A stretch of DNA of 64,000 nucleotides from JANQIO01 sp043513815 (GCA_043513815.1 CP121313.1:3348001-3412000), one strand, 5' to 3'; shown: positions 53,215 to 63,270, numbered from the stretch's first letter. Program-made: numbers and translations. The notes: generated from the sequence alone by a model not told the origin.

Positions 53215-53837
53215 TCAAGGTAGGGCTGGTGGACGACCAGGCCCTGGTGCGCGAGGGCATCGCTCGCCTGTTGGAACTGTCCGGCGTCGCCATCACCGCC
53301 TGGCAGTGTGAAGACGGACTGGCGGCCATGGACAAGCTCGAGCAGGCGCCGGTGGACGTGCTGGTGTGTGATATTCGCATGCCACGTCTTGACGGTATCA
53401 GCCTGGTACGCAGGCTGCGCAGCGAGGGCAATGCCCAGCCGGTGCTGGTGCTGACCACCTTTGACGATCACCAGCTATTTCTCGATTCACTGGCCGCCGG
53501 CGCCAACGGCTTTCTGCTCAAGGACGTGTCGCTGGACAAACTGATACACGCTGTGGAAACGGTCGCCGGCGGCGGCTTCATTGCCGAGCCGCGGCTGATT
53601 TCCCAGGTCTCCACCGGTATCGCCGATGCGCCACCGGCAGACCCTGGGCTACTCAGCAAAAAGGAACGCGAGGTGCTTAAGCTGGTCGCCGGCGGGCTGT
53701 CCAATCGGGAGATCGCCGACGTTATTCACCTGGCGGAGGGCACTGTGAAGAACCACGTATCCACCATCCTCACCAAGCTCAACTGCCGGGACCGTACCCA
53801 GGCAGTACTCTATGCCATTCACTGGCAGTTGATTTAG
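53211..53837 (+). CDS. NarL/FixJ-type response regulator
   Basis: 208 residues, GTG start at 53211 overlapping the kinase stop (GTGA). Receiver domain with VDDQALVREG, VLVCDIRMPRLDG (phospho-Asp), VLTTFDD and FLLKD; LuxR-type HTH at the C-terminus: LLSKKEREVLKLVAGGLSNREIADVIHLAEGTVKNHVSTILTKLNCRDRTQAV. A DesR/LiaR-like transcriptional activator paired with the adjacent sensor. Target promoters are not identifiable here. Confidence 0.93.
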   Translation: MIKVGLVDDQALVREGIARLLELSGVAITAWQCEDGLAAMDKLEQAPVDVLVCDIRMPRLDGISLVRRLRSEGNAQPVLVLTTFDDHQLFLDSLAAGANGFLLKDVSLDKLIHAVETVAGGGFIAEPRLISQVSTGIADAPPADPGLLSKKEREVLKLVAGGLSNREIADVIHLAEGTVKNHVSTILTKLNCRDRTQAVLYAIHWQLI

Positions 53838-53848
53838 TCGCTATATAC

Positions 53849-53878
53849 CCGTCATTCCCGCTTTCGCGGGAATGACGG
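53849..53878. repeat. GTCATTCCCGC dispersed inverted repeat
   Basis: CCGTCATTCCCGC pairs with GCGGGAATGACGG over a TTTC loop, a perfect 13-bp stem. This is the widespread proteobacterial GTCATTCCCGCGAAAGCGGGAAT-type intergenic repeat. It lies 12 bp after the response regulator stop. Confidence 0.85.
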
Positions 53879-53950
53879 ACGGTGAGTGACGGGTTTTCGT
53901 TTCGACGATCGACCGGCCTGGATACTTGCCCGCGCTCCCAAACCCCAGGC

Positions 53951-53979
53951 AAAAAAAAGGCGACGCTAAAAGCGCCGCC
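53951..53979 (-). terminator. Rho-independent terminator after katG
   Basis: On the minus strand, GGCGGCGC pairs with GCGTCGCC (one mismatch) around TTTTA, followed by eight T residues. It ends the katG transcript 43 bp after the stop at 54022. Confidence 0.83.
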
Positions 53980-54021
53980 AGTGAGTCCGCCAGGGGATAA
54001 GGCGGATTGCAGGAAGTGTGG

Positions 54022-56046
54022 TTACCGGCTCGCGAAGCTGGAACCCTCAGCACGCTTGATATCGAAGCGGTCAAGGGTCATCACCTTGGTCCACGCGTTG
54101 ACGAAGTCGTCGACGAAGCGCGCTTCACCGCCTTCTTCGGCGTACACCTCGGCTACGGCGCGCAGCTCCGAGTGGGAACCAAACAGCAGATCAACCGGCG
54201 TGGCCGTCCACCGTAGCTTGCCGGTGTTGCGGTCACGGCCTTCGTAGATGCCCGCCTCACTCTTGGACTTGCTCCACTGGGTATCCATGCTCAGCAGGTT
54301 GGCAAAGTAGTCATTGGTGAGAGCACCCGGCTGGTCGGTGAAGACACCGTGCTGGACGCCACCGGTGTTGGCATCCATGGCGCGCATACCGCCAATCAGT
54401 GCCGTCATTTCGGGCACGGTCAGGCTCAGGGTGTTGGCCTTGTCGACCAGCATATTCGCCGGTGACAGCAGGGCGCGATCATCGAAGTAGTTGCGGAAGC
54501 CGTCTGCTGCGGGTTCCAGCCAGCGGAACGAATCAGCATCGGTCATCTCTGCCATGGCATCGGTACGGCCCGGAATGAACGGCACTTCGATATCGTGGCC
54601 GGCGTCCTTGGCCGCCTGTTCGACACCGACAGCACCGCCCAGCACGATCAGGTCCGCCATGGAGACCTGCTTCCGGCGATTGGAGCCATTGAAGTCCTGC
54701 TGGATAGCTTCCAGGGCGGCCAGTACTTTGGCCAGCTCCTCGGGATCATTGGCAGACCAGCCATTTTGCGGCGCCAGACGCACGCGAGCGCCATTGGCAC
54801 CACCGCGCATGTCGGTATTGCGGAAGCTGGAAGCCGAAGCCCAGGCTGCCTTGACCAGTTCAGTACTGGACAGCTCTGACTTCAGAATCTCGTTCTTCAG
54901 CTTGCGGATATCCCGGGAAGAGATGGTGTCGTAGTCGGCTTCCGGTATCGGATCCTGCCAGATCAGCGCCTCGGAGGGCACTTCGGAACCCACGTAGCGA
55001 GCGCGCGGGCCCATATCGCGATGGGTCAGCTTGAACCAGGCGCGCGCGAAGGCATCCTCGAACTCTTCCTGGTTTTCCAGAAACCGCTTGGAAATCTTGC
55101 GGTACTCGGGATCGAACACCAGGGCCAGGTCTGCCGTGGTCATCACCGGCGCGTGGCGCTTACCGGGGATATGGGCGTCCGGAACCATGTTGGCCGCATT
55201 GGGGTCAGTGGGAATCCACTGGGTAGCGCCAGCCGGGCTCTTCACCTGCTTCCACTCGAAGTTGAACAGGTTTTCCAGGTAGTTGATGCTCCAGCGCACT
55301 GGGGTAACGGTCCATGCGCCTTCCAGGCCGCTGGTCACCGTGTCTTCAGAGTGGCCCTTGCCGCAGCTGTTCTTCCAGCCGAGGCCCTGCTTCTCAACAC
55401 CGGCGCGTGCCGGCTCGACGCTCAGACACTCATCCGGCTTGTGGGCACCGTGCATCTTGCCGAAGGCGTGCCCGCCGGCGATCAGGGCGACAGTTTCGGC
55501 GTCGTCCATGGCCATGCGACCAAACGTCTCACGCACGTCATGCGCCGAAGCCACCGGGTCGGGATTACCGTCGGGACCTTCCGGATTCACGTAGATCAGG
55601 CCCATCTGCACAGCGGCCAGCGGCTGCTCCAGCTTGCGTTCACCGCTGTAGCGGCTGTTCGGCGTATCGCTGGTAGCCAGCATGACCTTCTCCGGGCCCC
55701 AGTAGACCAGGTCGGCCTCCCAGTCGTCTTCGCGACCACCGGCGAAACCGAAGGTTTCAAAGCCCATGTTCTCCAGCGACACGTTGCCCGCCAGAATCAT
55801 CAGGTCAGCCCAGGACAGGCTGCGGCCATACTTCTGCTTGACCGGCCAGAGCAGGCGTCGCGCCCGATCCAGATTTGCGTTGTCTGGCCAGCTGTTGAGC
55901 GGCTCAAAGCGCTGTTGGCCGCCACCGGCGCCGCCGCGCCCGTCAGCCACGCGATAGGTACCTGCCGCGTGCCACGCCATGCGGATCATAAAGGGGCCGT
56001 AGTTGCCGTAGTCCGCCGGCCACCAGTCCTGCGACGTGGTCAGCAC
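54022..56046 (-). pseudogene. katG: katG lacking its 5' end (catalase-peroxidase)
   Basis: 674 codons, from a GTG at 56046 with no ribosome-binding site. Catalase-peroxidase (bifunctional) features are intact from the distal pocket on: SQDWWPADYG, FMIRMAWHAAGTYR (Arg22, Trp25, His26), Tyr152 in YVNPEGP and Met178 in RETFGRMAMD (the Met-Tyr-Trp adduct), GGHAFGKMHG (proximal His193). By alignment to memory of M. tuberculosis KatG, about 83 N-terminal residues are missing; the protein begins at the residue matching V83. Upstream bases encode the tail of the EAL gene in another frame. It could be translated by read-through coupling, or dead. The C-terminal domain is complete. Confidence 0.85.
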
Positions 56047-58840
56047 GCAGCGCCCGGTCCTCTACAAGTAACGTCCGGAACTCCCGCTCGGGCAGGGGGT
56101 GACTGAAAAAGTAACCTTGCACTTCATCACAGCTGAAGGCCTGCAGCGCGCTCAATTGGGCGGCGGTTTCCACGCCCTCCGCCAGCACTTTCATGCCCAG
56201 GTGTCGAGCCAGCACGATAGTGGAATTGACTATAGCGCGATCCGCGGAGTCGCGGTCCAGCTTGTTGATGAAGCAGCGATCGATTTTCAGCGTGTCGACC
56301 GGCAGCTCCTTCATATAGGCCAGCGAGGAGTATCCGGTACCGTAGTCATCAATGCTCACCTTCACCCCGAGAGAGCGAATCTGCTCCAGCACAACTACCG
56401 CAGCGTCCATATCCTGCACCAACAGGTTTTCGGTAATCTCCAGCTCAAGGTTTTCGCCATGCAGGTCGTGGCGCCTGAGGGCAGCGCGAACCTGGGCATA
56501 CATATCCACCTGGCGCAGCTGGGCGGCGGAAATGTTGATCGCAATGCGAGGCGGAGTGATGGCCTGGTCGCGCCAGGCGCGCAGCTGTTTACAGGCTGCT
56601 TCCAGGGTCCAGTCGCCGATGGCATTGATCAGTCCGAGAGCCTCCGCGGCGCCAATGAACAGGCCGGGTGACAGGAATCCACGCTGCGGGTGATTCCAAC
56701 GGATCAGCGCCTCGGCGCCGGTCAACTCGTGGGAGAAAGTGTCCACCTTGGGCTGGTAGTAGAGCTCAAATTCGTCATTCTCCAGGGCCGTGCGGATGTC
56801 GGTGGACAAGCGCATCAACTCCATCAGTTCCTCATTCAGTTCACTGGAGTAGAACTGGAACATGCCACGGCCCAGGTTCTTGGCGTGGTACATGGCGGTA
56901 TCGGCATTGCGCAGCAATGACTCGGGATCATCCCCATCCTTTGGATAGATGGCGATACCGATACTGACGCTGCCGCGCAGATGATGGCCATCGATGCTGA
57001 CCGGCTCGGAAGCGGCGCTCAAAATCCGATCCGCCACCCGGCTGATGGACGCCACCGTCAGGTCGTGATCGGCCCCACCCGCGGCGGTGATCACAAATTC
57101 GTCCCCTCCCAGCCGCGACACGGTGTCATCCGCCCGCAGGCAGTCCTTGAACCGTTCCGCCAGCACCTTGATATAGCGGTCACCGACCGGGTGGCCCAGG
57201 CTGTCGTTGACCAGCTTGAAGTTGTCCAGGTCGACAAACATGATCCCCAGGTTGCCACCCTGGCGGGAAGCCCGACTGACAGACTGCTCGAGCTGATCGA
57301 GGAAGGCCATGCGATTGGGCAAGCCGGTCAGGGCGTCGTAGTGGGCCTGCTGGAACAGGCGGCTTTCCCACTCGGCGTTGGAGAGCGCCACGGCAATGCG
57401 ATCTGCATAGCTGTTGGCCAGGTTGATATGGTCGCGATCCAGCAGCGGTGCAACGTGATGGCCCAGCATGATCACCGCGATGACCGCGCCATCCAGTTTG
57501 ACGGGCAGCAGCTCAAAACTGCTGTCGGCCGGAATCTTGCTGTCGAGTATGTAGTTCGGCAGCGCACCGGCGGCGCTATCGATCAGCACGTGACCGGTAA
57601 GGGCCAGCTCCTCAAGCTGCACGCTGCCCATGACCACGTCTGTGCTCAGCAGCTCACCGGCAAAACTGTCACTGAGCCGGTAGATTTCCCCGCTCTGCTG
57701 CCCTTGCGACAGCAGAATCATGGCGATGTAATCCGCCGGCAGAACCGCGGTGGTTTTCTCCAGCACGATCTTGACGATATCTTCTTTCTTCATACGCGAC
57801 AGGATCAGCTGGTCAATCTCGGACATCGACGCCTGGGTCAGCAGCTGGTGCGACACACGTGCCGACATGGTATTGAACGCCCGCGCCATATCCTCGAACT
57901 CGTCGCCCGACTGCACCTCCACAGGTGAGTTGTAGTCCTTGCCGGTGACGCGCTGAATACCTGCCATGATCTCAGCCAGCGGCTGCATCTGGCGACGAAT
58001 CAGGACTATGCAGAGCAATGAAATGGACAGGATCACCAGCAGCGCCAGCCCCAGGAACCGGCGCTGGAAGTTCACCGTGTCGGCCAGCACCAGGTCGCTG
58101 GGCCGCGCTACCACGGCGCGCCAGTTGTGCGCTCCGTACAGCGACCCAAGATAAACGGAGCGGAAGCCTGCCATATACTCGCGCCCCCCTGACCGGACCC
58201 TGGCCGTGCCGCGGTGGCTGTCCTGGTAGGCTTCCAGCCCGACAAACTCGCGGCACACCTGCGAATCCGAGTAGAACAGGGCCTGGGCGCGCTCGTCGTA
58301 AATACAGCTGGTATTGCGCAGGTCGCGGCTGTCGGTATCGCCGATGGCGATCGCCTCGCTGACCAGGGCGCCCACCAGGTCAGGTTCCGGACCCTGGCCG
58401 GCACCAGCGCGCAGAATATAGACGCGATTGAGTTCTCCGTCCCAGCCAATACGTGCCATGACCAGTTCACCGTTTCTCAGTCGCCGTGCGGCCTCGTCAT
58501 GGGAACGCACACCGCTGGCTCCCTCCAGCGCCGACCAGGGGAACACCCGGAAGCGATTGCCACCGAGCAGGGCGATGTCGTCGCCCCCCGCTTCCAGTTT
58601 CGGTGCCTCTGCGGCGGCAAAATGATTGAGCTGTTCAGTCAGCACAACCAGCCTCCCCAGCAGGGTGTCCACCAGCATGGTGGCCTGCTCATCCTGTCGC
58701 TGTTCAACCCGTAACCGGGCTTGATCGCTCACGTGGCTGAGCGTCAAGGCGGCCAGCACCAGGGTCGGCATCAAGGCAAACAACAGGAACACGCCAAACA
58801 GCCGGCGGGTGATCTTGCCTGTCCGGGAAGACTCATTCAT
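55943..58840 (-). CDS. GGDEF-EAL protein with Cache-like sensor; 3' end chimeric with katG
   Basis: 965 codons. Two membrane helices (about 15-35 and 258-280) bracket a periplasmic sensor of about 220 residues. A HAMP domain (RQMQPLAEIMAGIQRVTGKDYNSP), a GAF-like segment, then GGDEF (RLGGDEFVI, with RADD as I-site) and EAL follow. EAL catalytic residues are present: GAEALIRW, INISAAQL, LEITENLL, IDDYGTGYSSLAY, LKIDR and AEGVET. The protein proper ends around FFSHPLPEREFRTLLVE; the last 35 residues (about RADHV to YLSRG) are encoded by katG bases read in another frame, so the natural C-terminus was probably lost. Likely synthesis and hydrolysis of c-di-GMP, one of which may be regulatory. Confidence 0.88.
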   Translation of the reverse strand: MNESSRTGKITRRLFGVFLLFALMPTLVLAALTLSHVSDQARLRVEQRQDEQATMLVDTLLGRLVVLTEQLNHFAAAEAPKLEAGGDDIALLGGNRFRVFPWSALEGASGVRSHDEAARRLRNGELVMARIGWDGELNRVYILRAGAGQGPEPDLVGALVSEAIAIGDTDSRDLRNTSCIYDERAQALFYSDSQVCREFVGLEAYQDSHRGTARVRSGGREYMAGFRSVYLGSLYGAHNWRAVVARPSDLVLADTVNFQRRFLGLALLVILSISLLCIVLIRRQMQPLAEIMAGIQRVTGKDYNSPVEVQSGDEFEDMARAFNTMSARVSHQLLTQASMSEIDQLILSRMKKEDIVKIVLEKTTAVLPADYIAMILLSQGQQSGEIYRLSDSFAGELLSTDVVMGSVQLEELALTGHVLIDSAAGALPNYILDSKIPADSSFELLPVKLDGAVIAVIMLGHHVAPLLDRDHINLANSYADRIAVALSNAEWESRLFQQAHYDALTGLPNRMAFLDQLEQSVSRASRQGGNLGIMFVDLDNFKLVNDSLGHPVGDRYIKVLAERFKDCLRADDTVSRLGGDEFVITAAGGADHDLTVASISRVADRILSAASEPVSIDGHHLRGSVSIGIAIYPKDGDDPESLLRNADTAMYHAKNLGRGMFQFYSSELNEELMELMRLSTDIRTALENDEFELYYQPKVDTFSHELTGAEALIRWNHPQRGFLSPGLFIGAAEALGLINAIGDWTLEAACKQLRAWRDQAITPPRIAINISAAQLRQVDMYAQVRAALRRHDLHGENLELEITENLLVQDMDAAVVVLEQIRSLGVKVSIDDYGTGYSSLAYMKELPVDTLKIDRCFINKLDRDSADRAIVNSTIVLARHLGMKVLAEGVETAAQLSALQAFSCDEVQGYFFSHPLPEREFRTLLVEDRALRADHVAGLVAGGLRQLRPLYDPHGVARGRYLSRG

Positions 58841-58852
58841 AAGCGGCCCAGC

Positions 58853-59404
58853 CTAGTAGTCCGCCGCCAGGCCGATGAATGCACCATCATCGGCTCGGAT
58901 GCAGTCATCAAGGCTGTCGGCCGCTGACAGGTTGGCCTTGTAGCGGCCGTCTTCACCAGTGCTGAACAGGTCGTAATCGGAATTGAGGGGTTTGAGATTT
59001 TTCTTCTTGCGGGCCTTGGGCTTGGGACCCTTGATCTTGTCGCCGGCCAGGTCAACTTTCACCTTGCCGTTCTTGTCGTTGACGTTGCTGAGTTCCAAAT
59101 ATTGATAGGCGTTGCCCCAGGGGTCGCTGGGGATGTTGCCGAGATCAGACAGGTTCCAGGGATAGCTGTAATTGAAGGCCTTGAATTTCTCCAGTCGCAT
59201 GGCGATGTCACTTAGGTCTGCTTCACACTGGGCCACCAGGGTGTTTTTCTGGTAGCTCTTGAATGAAGGCAGAGCGACAGCCAGCACGACCCCGAGGATT
59301 GCCAGGGACATCAGCGTTTCAATCATGGTGAAGCCGCAGTCGAACTCGCGGGTCAACCGCTGCCCACATTTCGCTGCAAGTAGCCGTGGCACGATGAATC
59401 CCAT
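58853..59404 (-). CDS. GspG-like prepilin (pseudopilin)
   Basis: 183 residues from ATG 59404. Prepilin site CG^FTMIETLMSLAILGVVLAVALPSFKSYQ with Glu5 and the hydrophobic helix; DLGNIPSDPWGNAYQYLELSNVNDKNGK resembles the GspG major-pseudopilin core (DPWGNxYxY). A lysine-rich KGPKPKARKKKNLKPLNSD stretch precedes SDYDLFSTGEDG, as in GspG, where the DxFSxGxDG motif binds Ca2+. The long leader is unusual. No other secretion gene is nearby; it ends 12 bp before the GGDEF-EAL start, suggesting one operon. Confidence 0.82.
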   Translation of the reverse strand: MGFIVPRLLAAKCGQRLTREFDCGFTMIETLMSLAILGVVLAVALPSFKSYQKNTLVAQCEADLSDIAMRLEKFKAFNYSYPWNLSDLGNIPSDPWGNAYQYLELSNVNDKNGKVKVDLAGDKIKGPKPKARKKKNLKPLNSDYDLFSTGEDGRYKANLSAADSLDDCIRADDGAFIGLAADY

Positions 59405-59609
59405 CCCCTGGGAGTTTCCCGATCCCTTCAAATAGTGCCAAAGAGTCTAGGTACCACACCGGGCTGAGTAAATGAGGGAAGGGGATACCCGGTAGCAATT
59501 TTTGGTCAGCCCGCGAAGTACTTCACAAAAATGTCCTGTGCAGGCTGCCAGGCTGCGAACTGGCAGCACGCGACACCAAGATGGTGAGAACCAGACTATG
59601 GAGAAAAAA

Positions 59610-60716
59610 TCAGGCCTTGCCCGTTTCTCCCAGCACCGCTTGCGGGGTGTTGCCACGGCGCCGCTCCACCGCCCGCGCCAGGTTGCGCATAACCTCAACA
59701 GTGGCGTCCCAGTTCATACAGGGATCAGTGATGCTCTGGCCGTAGGTCAGTGCCTGGCCATCCACCACGTCCTGGCGACCTTCCACCAGGTTGCTCTCCA
59801 GCATGATGCCGAAAATGCTGCGGCTACCGCGGGCGACCTGGGTGGCAATATCGTGAGCCACATCTACCTGCCGCGCCGGCTTCTTGCGGCTGTTGGCGTG
59901 ACTGGCGTCAATCATGATGCGCGCCGGCAGGCCGGCCGCGGTCAGCAGGCCCGAGGCGTCCTCCACCGAGAACATATCGTAGTTGGGATGTTTACCGCCG
60001 CGCAGGATGACGTGACAGTCTCCGTTGCCCGCAGTCTGGAAAATCGCCGAGTGGCCCTGCTTGGTCACCGACAGGAAATGGTGGGGATTGGCGGCCGACT
60101 TGATGGCATCGATGGCAATCTGGATATCGCCGTCAGTGGCGTTCTTGAAACCCACCGGACAGGACAGGCCGGAGGCCAGCTCGCGGTGGGTCTGGCTCTC
60201 GGTGGTACGGGCGCCGATGGCACCCCAGGCGATCAGGTCAGCAATGTACTGGGGGCTGATCAGGTCCAGATACTCGGAACCCGCGGGCAGGCCCATTTCC
60301 GCGAGGTCCAGCAGCAACTGTCGCGCCAGGTTGAGACCCTTGTTGATCTGGAACGTGTTATTGAGGTCCGGGTCGTTGATCAGGCCTTTCCAGCCCACCG
60401 TGGTCCGCGGCTTCTCAAAATACACGCGCATTACCACCAGCACTTGATCAGACAGCTCATCCGCCAGCGCCTTGAGCTTGCGCCCGTAATCCCGCGCCGC
60501 TTCCGGGTCGTGGATCGAACAGGGTCCGACCACGGCCAATACGCGATCATCAGTCCCCGCCAGGATGCCGTGAATGGCGCGGCGGCCGGCGCTGACCGTT
60601 GCGGCGGCGGTCTCGCTGACCGGGATACTCTCGATCAGGGCGTCAGGCGAGATCAATTCCTTGGTTCCGGTAATCCGCAGGTCGTCTGTGGTTTTCTCGC
60701 GGGTATGGTCTGTCAT
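59610..60716 (-). CDS. aroG: 3-deoxy-7-phosphoheptulonate (DAHP) synthase, type I
   Basis: 368 residues. Condenses phosphoenolpyruvate and erythrose 4-phosphate in the first step of the shikimate pathway, in the cytoplasm. Signatures: VVGPCSIHDPEAA, VMRVYFEKPRTTVGWKGLINDPDLNNTFQINKGL, GARTTESQTHRELASGLSCPVGFKNATDGD, ILRGGKHPNYD and DASHANSRKK, with the metal ligands Cys (GPCS), His, Glu and Asp of the type I enzyme. The feedback type (Phe/Tyr/Trp) cannot be assigned by sight, so the symbol is approximate. Confidence 0.93.
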   Translation of the reverse strand: MTDHTREKTTDDLRITGTKELISPDALIESIPVSETAAATVSAGRRAIHGILAGTDDRVLAVVGPCSIHDPEAARDYGRKLKALADELSDQVLVVMRVYFEKPRTTVGWKGLINDPDLNNTFQINKGLNLARQLLLDLAEMGLPAGSEYLDLISPQYIADLIAWGAIGARTTESQTHRELASGLSCPVGFKNATDGDIQIAIDAIKSAANPHHFLSVTKQGHSAIFQTAGNGDCHVILRGGKHPNYDMFSVEDASGLLTAAGLPARIMIDASHANSRKKPARQVDVAHDIATQVARGSRSIFGIMLESNLVEGRQDVVDGQALTYGQSITDPCMNWDATVEVMRNLARAVERRRGNTPQAVLGETGKA

Positions 60717-60872
60717 TACACTTACTCAATTCACGGTGGTCTGCTGGGCCGCGTAGTATACGGCCGGATGACGGCAAGGCGTAGTGCCTGCTAACGGCCG
60801 ATACCGAGGGATTGCTGGAAATGCGACTTTTTAACCTACCCCCGCACCGCGCGCTTGTGTAAAACACGGACC

Positions 60873-62486
60873 ATGAGCGCAGCGAGCCCCGGTCGCCGGG
60901 TATTTATTGTCTTCTTCCTGACGGCCAGCCTGGGCGCGGTGGCCGTGCTGGGGCAGATAAGCTGGCTGCTGTGGAAGGAATCCGTCAGCGCCGAGGAGGC
61001 GCGGGTGGCCGAACTGGCCAAGCAGCTGGGTCAACGGGCTGAGCAGATGATCGTCGAATCCCGGGCCCTGCTGGACCGCTTCAACAACTCCGATCTGCCG
61101 CGCTGTAGCGACGCCCACATCGATGCCATGCACCGGGCCGCTATCGGTCGCCCCCACATTCGCGCTATCGGCTACTGGCGTGCCGCCGAGCGGGTCTGCG
61201 GCGTTGGCTTTATTCAGGCGCTGGACTTGCGACCGTCTCGCGCCGACCGCATCTACGATTCCGGGGTAATCGCCTGGTGGCCCTCTTCACAGACCGAGAT
61301 CGCCGGGGTCCAGCTGTTCCTTATGCGCTACGGTGACCACGATGTGGCCATCGATCCTCGCATGCTGTTGCAAACGCCGGATGATCCGGGGCGTCTGGCC
61401 GGGCTCTGGGTCGAGAACCTGCCCATGGCCACCAGTGGTGACCCGTCCCGCATTCCCACGCCGGAGAGCCTGGAGGTGGGCCTCACCCTGGATAGCGCCA
61501 ACAACCGGGTATTGTCGCGTTTCACTCTGGGCACAATTTTTCCCATGGATATTGTCGCCGTGGAAACCATCGACCGGTTCTGGAGCCGCTACCTGCCGTG
61601 GCTCTCCATCGCGATGGCAATCGGCCTGGGACTGACGGCCCTGTGGATCTACCTGGTCCTGCGCTTCTCGCGACACCGAATGAGCCTGTCCGCCGAGCTT
61701 CGCAATGCCCTCGCACGGGGTCAGGTCACTGCCTACTATCAGCCAATCCTGGAGCTCTCCACCGGTCGCTGTATCGGTGCCGAGGCCCTCGCCCGCTGGA
61801 TTCGCACGGACGGGGAAATGGTACGCCCGGATGTCTTCATCCCACTGGCGGAGCAGGACGGCCTGGTACCGGAGATCACCATGGCGGTGCTGGCGGCCAC
61901 GGTCCGTGACCTTGGCGATATCCTGCGCGACCACCCGCTGTTGCGCATCAATATCAACCTGGCGCCGGAGGATCTGAGCGATGACACCTTCAAGCAGCGC
62001 CTGCGGGACCAGCTGGTTAACGCCGCCGTGGCGCCCCAGTGCATCAAGCTGGAAATCACCGAGCGTGCCATGGTCGACAACGACCGCTCACGCCAGCAGG
62101 TGCGGGAGCTCAGGCAGCGGGGCCACCAGATCGCCGTCGACGACTTCGGTACCGGCTATTCCAGTCTCGCCTATCTGCAAAGCTTTGAACTGGACACACT
62201 GAAAATCGACAAGTCTTTCGTCGACGCGGTCGGCACCGAGGCGGTGACCCACAATGTGGTCGGTCATGTCATCGAGATGGCCGGCACCCTGGAGCTGGAC
62301 ACTGTGGCGGAGGGTATTGAGAAGCCGGACCAGGCAGATTGGCTGGTCGCACAGGGCGTAGCTTACGGGCAGGGTTTTCTTTACAGTAAACCCATCCCGG
62401 CCGAGCCGTTCCGCGCCTACCTGCAGGCGAACCTGGAAACCCACACCCGCGATCTCAAAGCGGAGGCGGAAGCGGCGCTGGCCTGA
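60873..62486 (+). CDS. Single EAL-domain c-di-GMP phosphodiesterase with CSS-motif sensor
   Basis: 537 residues from ATG 60873. A first helix (about 12-32), a periplasmic domain with LPRCSDAH and VCGVGF cysteines resembling the CSS-motif domain, a second helix near 245-265, then an EAL domain: YYQPILEL, GAEALARW, ININLAPEDL, LEITERAM, VDDFGTGYSSLAYL, LKIDKSF and AEGIEKPDQ. All Mg2+ and catalytic residues are present, so it should be an active phosphodiesterase. Pairing of the CSS cysteines with the DsbA/DsbB system is known for relatives and would couple redox state to c-di-GMP. Confidence 0.9.
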   Translation: MSAASPGRRVFIVFFLTASLGAVAVLGQISWLLWKESVSAEEARVAELAKQLGQRAEQMIVESRALLDRFNNSDLPRCSDAHIDAMHRAAIGRPHIRAIGYWRAAERVCGVGFIQALDLRPSRADRIYDSGVIAWWPSSQTEIAGVQLFLMRYGDHDVAIDPRMLLQTPDDPGRLAGLWVENLPMATSGDPSRIPTPESLEVGLTLDSANNRVLSRFTLGTIFPMDIVAVETIDRFWSRYLPWLSIAMAIGLGLTALWIYLVLRFSRHRMSLSAELRNALARGQVTAYYQPILELSTGRCIGAEALARWIRTDGEMVRPDVFIPLAEQDGLVPEITMAVLAATVRDLGDILRDHPLLRININLAPEDLSDDTFKQRLRDQLVNAAVAPQCIKLEITERAMVDNDRSRQQVRELRQRGHQIAVDDFGTGYSSLAYLQSFELDTLKIDKSFVDAVGTEAVTHNVVGHVIEMAGTLELDTVAEGIEKPDQADWLVAQGVAYGQGFLYSKPIPAEPFRAYLQANLETHTRDLKAEAEAALA

Positions 62487-62502
62487 GGATCGGGAGCGGC
62501 CA

Positions 62503-63270
62503 GTGAGCCTTGAGCGTTTGATAACAGAAAAACTGAAGCCCTGGGTCTGGTTGGCGGCCTTTCTTTGCCTGACGGCCTGCAGCGGCGACGGCACTGAACG
62601 TCCGCCTTCCGTGGAAACCGCGCAGCCCGACTGGACTTCCGAGCAGGACGTCATTTCGCGCTCGCCGACGGCCCGCAGTTCCCGCGCAGCCAGCCAGCCC
62701 CCGGAGGAACCGCTCCCCTACGTAGTCAGCACCCCTGAGTCTGCCGCCGCCGCTGCGCAGGCGCATATGGAAGGCCTGCTGGCCAGCGACGCTGCGGTAC
62801 TGCATCCCAATGAGGTGGGCTATTACGTCGACACCCAGGAGGCCCGCCTGATCCAGCTACGCAAAGGTACCGGGGTGTCAGCCAAGCGCCGGGGCAATGT
62901 GCTGTCGTTTACTTTTGGTGGCAACGACACCTTTGCCAGCAACGGCAGCCGCCTGTCAAAAGGCGCCCGCGAGCGCCTGCAGCCGGTGGCACGGGTACTG
63001 GAAGAATACGACCGCACGCGCATTTCCATTTTTGGCTACACCGATGATGTCGGCGACGCCGACTATAACCAGCAGCTCTCCGTACACCGGGCCCGGGCCC
63101 TGGCGCGACTGCTGGTAGACAGCGGCGTGGCGCCAGAGCGGCTGTTTATCGTCGGCTTCGGCGAGCTGGACCCGGTGGCCGACAATGGCACCGATGCCGG
63201 TCGCGCCCGCAACCGGCGCATCGAAATGCGCGTGGAACCGCTGACGAGACCGACAGCACCGGGCAGCTGA
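62503..63270 (+). CDS. OmpA-family lipoprotein
   Basis: 255 residues, GTG start at 62503, 16 bp after the EAL gene, so probably co-transcribed. Lipobox LTAC (C26). A linker with a Pro/Ser/Glu-rich tract precedes a helix (AAAAAQAHMEGLLA) and an OmpA/Pal peptidoglycan-binding domain: ISIFGYTDDVGDADYNQQLSVHRARALARLL, then VGFGELDPVADNGTDAGRARNRRIEMRV with the Asp and Arg that hold diaminopimelate. It anchors the outer membrane to peptidoglycan. Confidence 0.9.
   Translation: MSLERLITEKLKPWVWLAAFLCLTACSGDGTERPPSVETAQPDWTSEQDVISRSPTARSSRAASQPPEEPLPYVVSTPESAAAAAQAHMEGLLASDAAVLHPNEVGYYVDTQEARLIQLRKGTGVSAKRRGNVLSFTFGGNDTFASNGSRLSKGARERLQPVARVLEEYDRTRISIFGYTDDVGDADYNQQLSVHRARALARLLVDSGVAPERLFIVGFGELDPVADNGTDAGRARNRRIEMRVEPLTRPTAPGS

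Noticed and set aside
59502..60794. 430-codon plus-strand open frame opposite aroG
   Set aside because: Lies antisense to a clear DAHP synthase and has no motif; arises from codon bias in the real gene.
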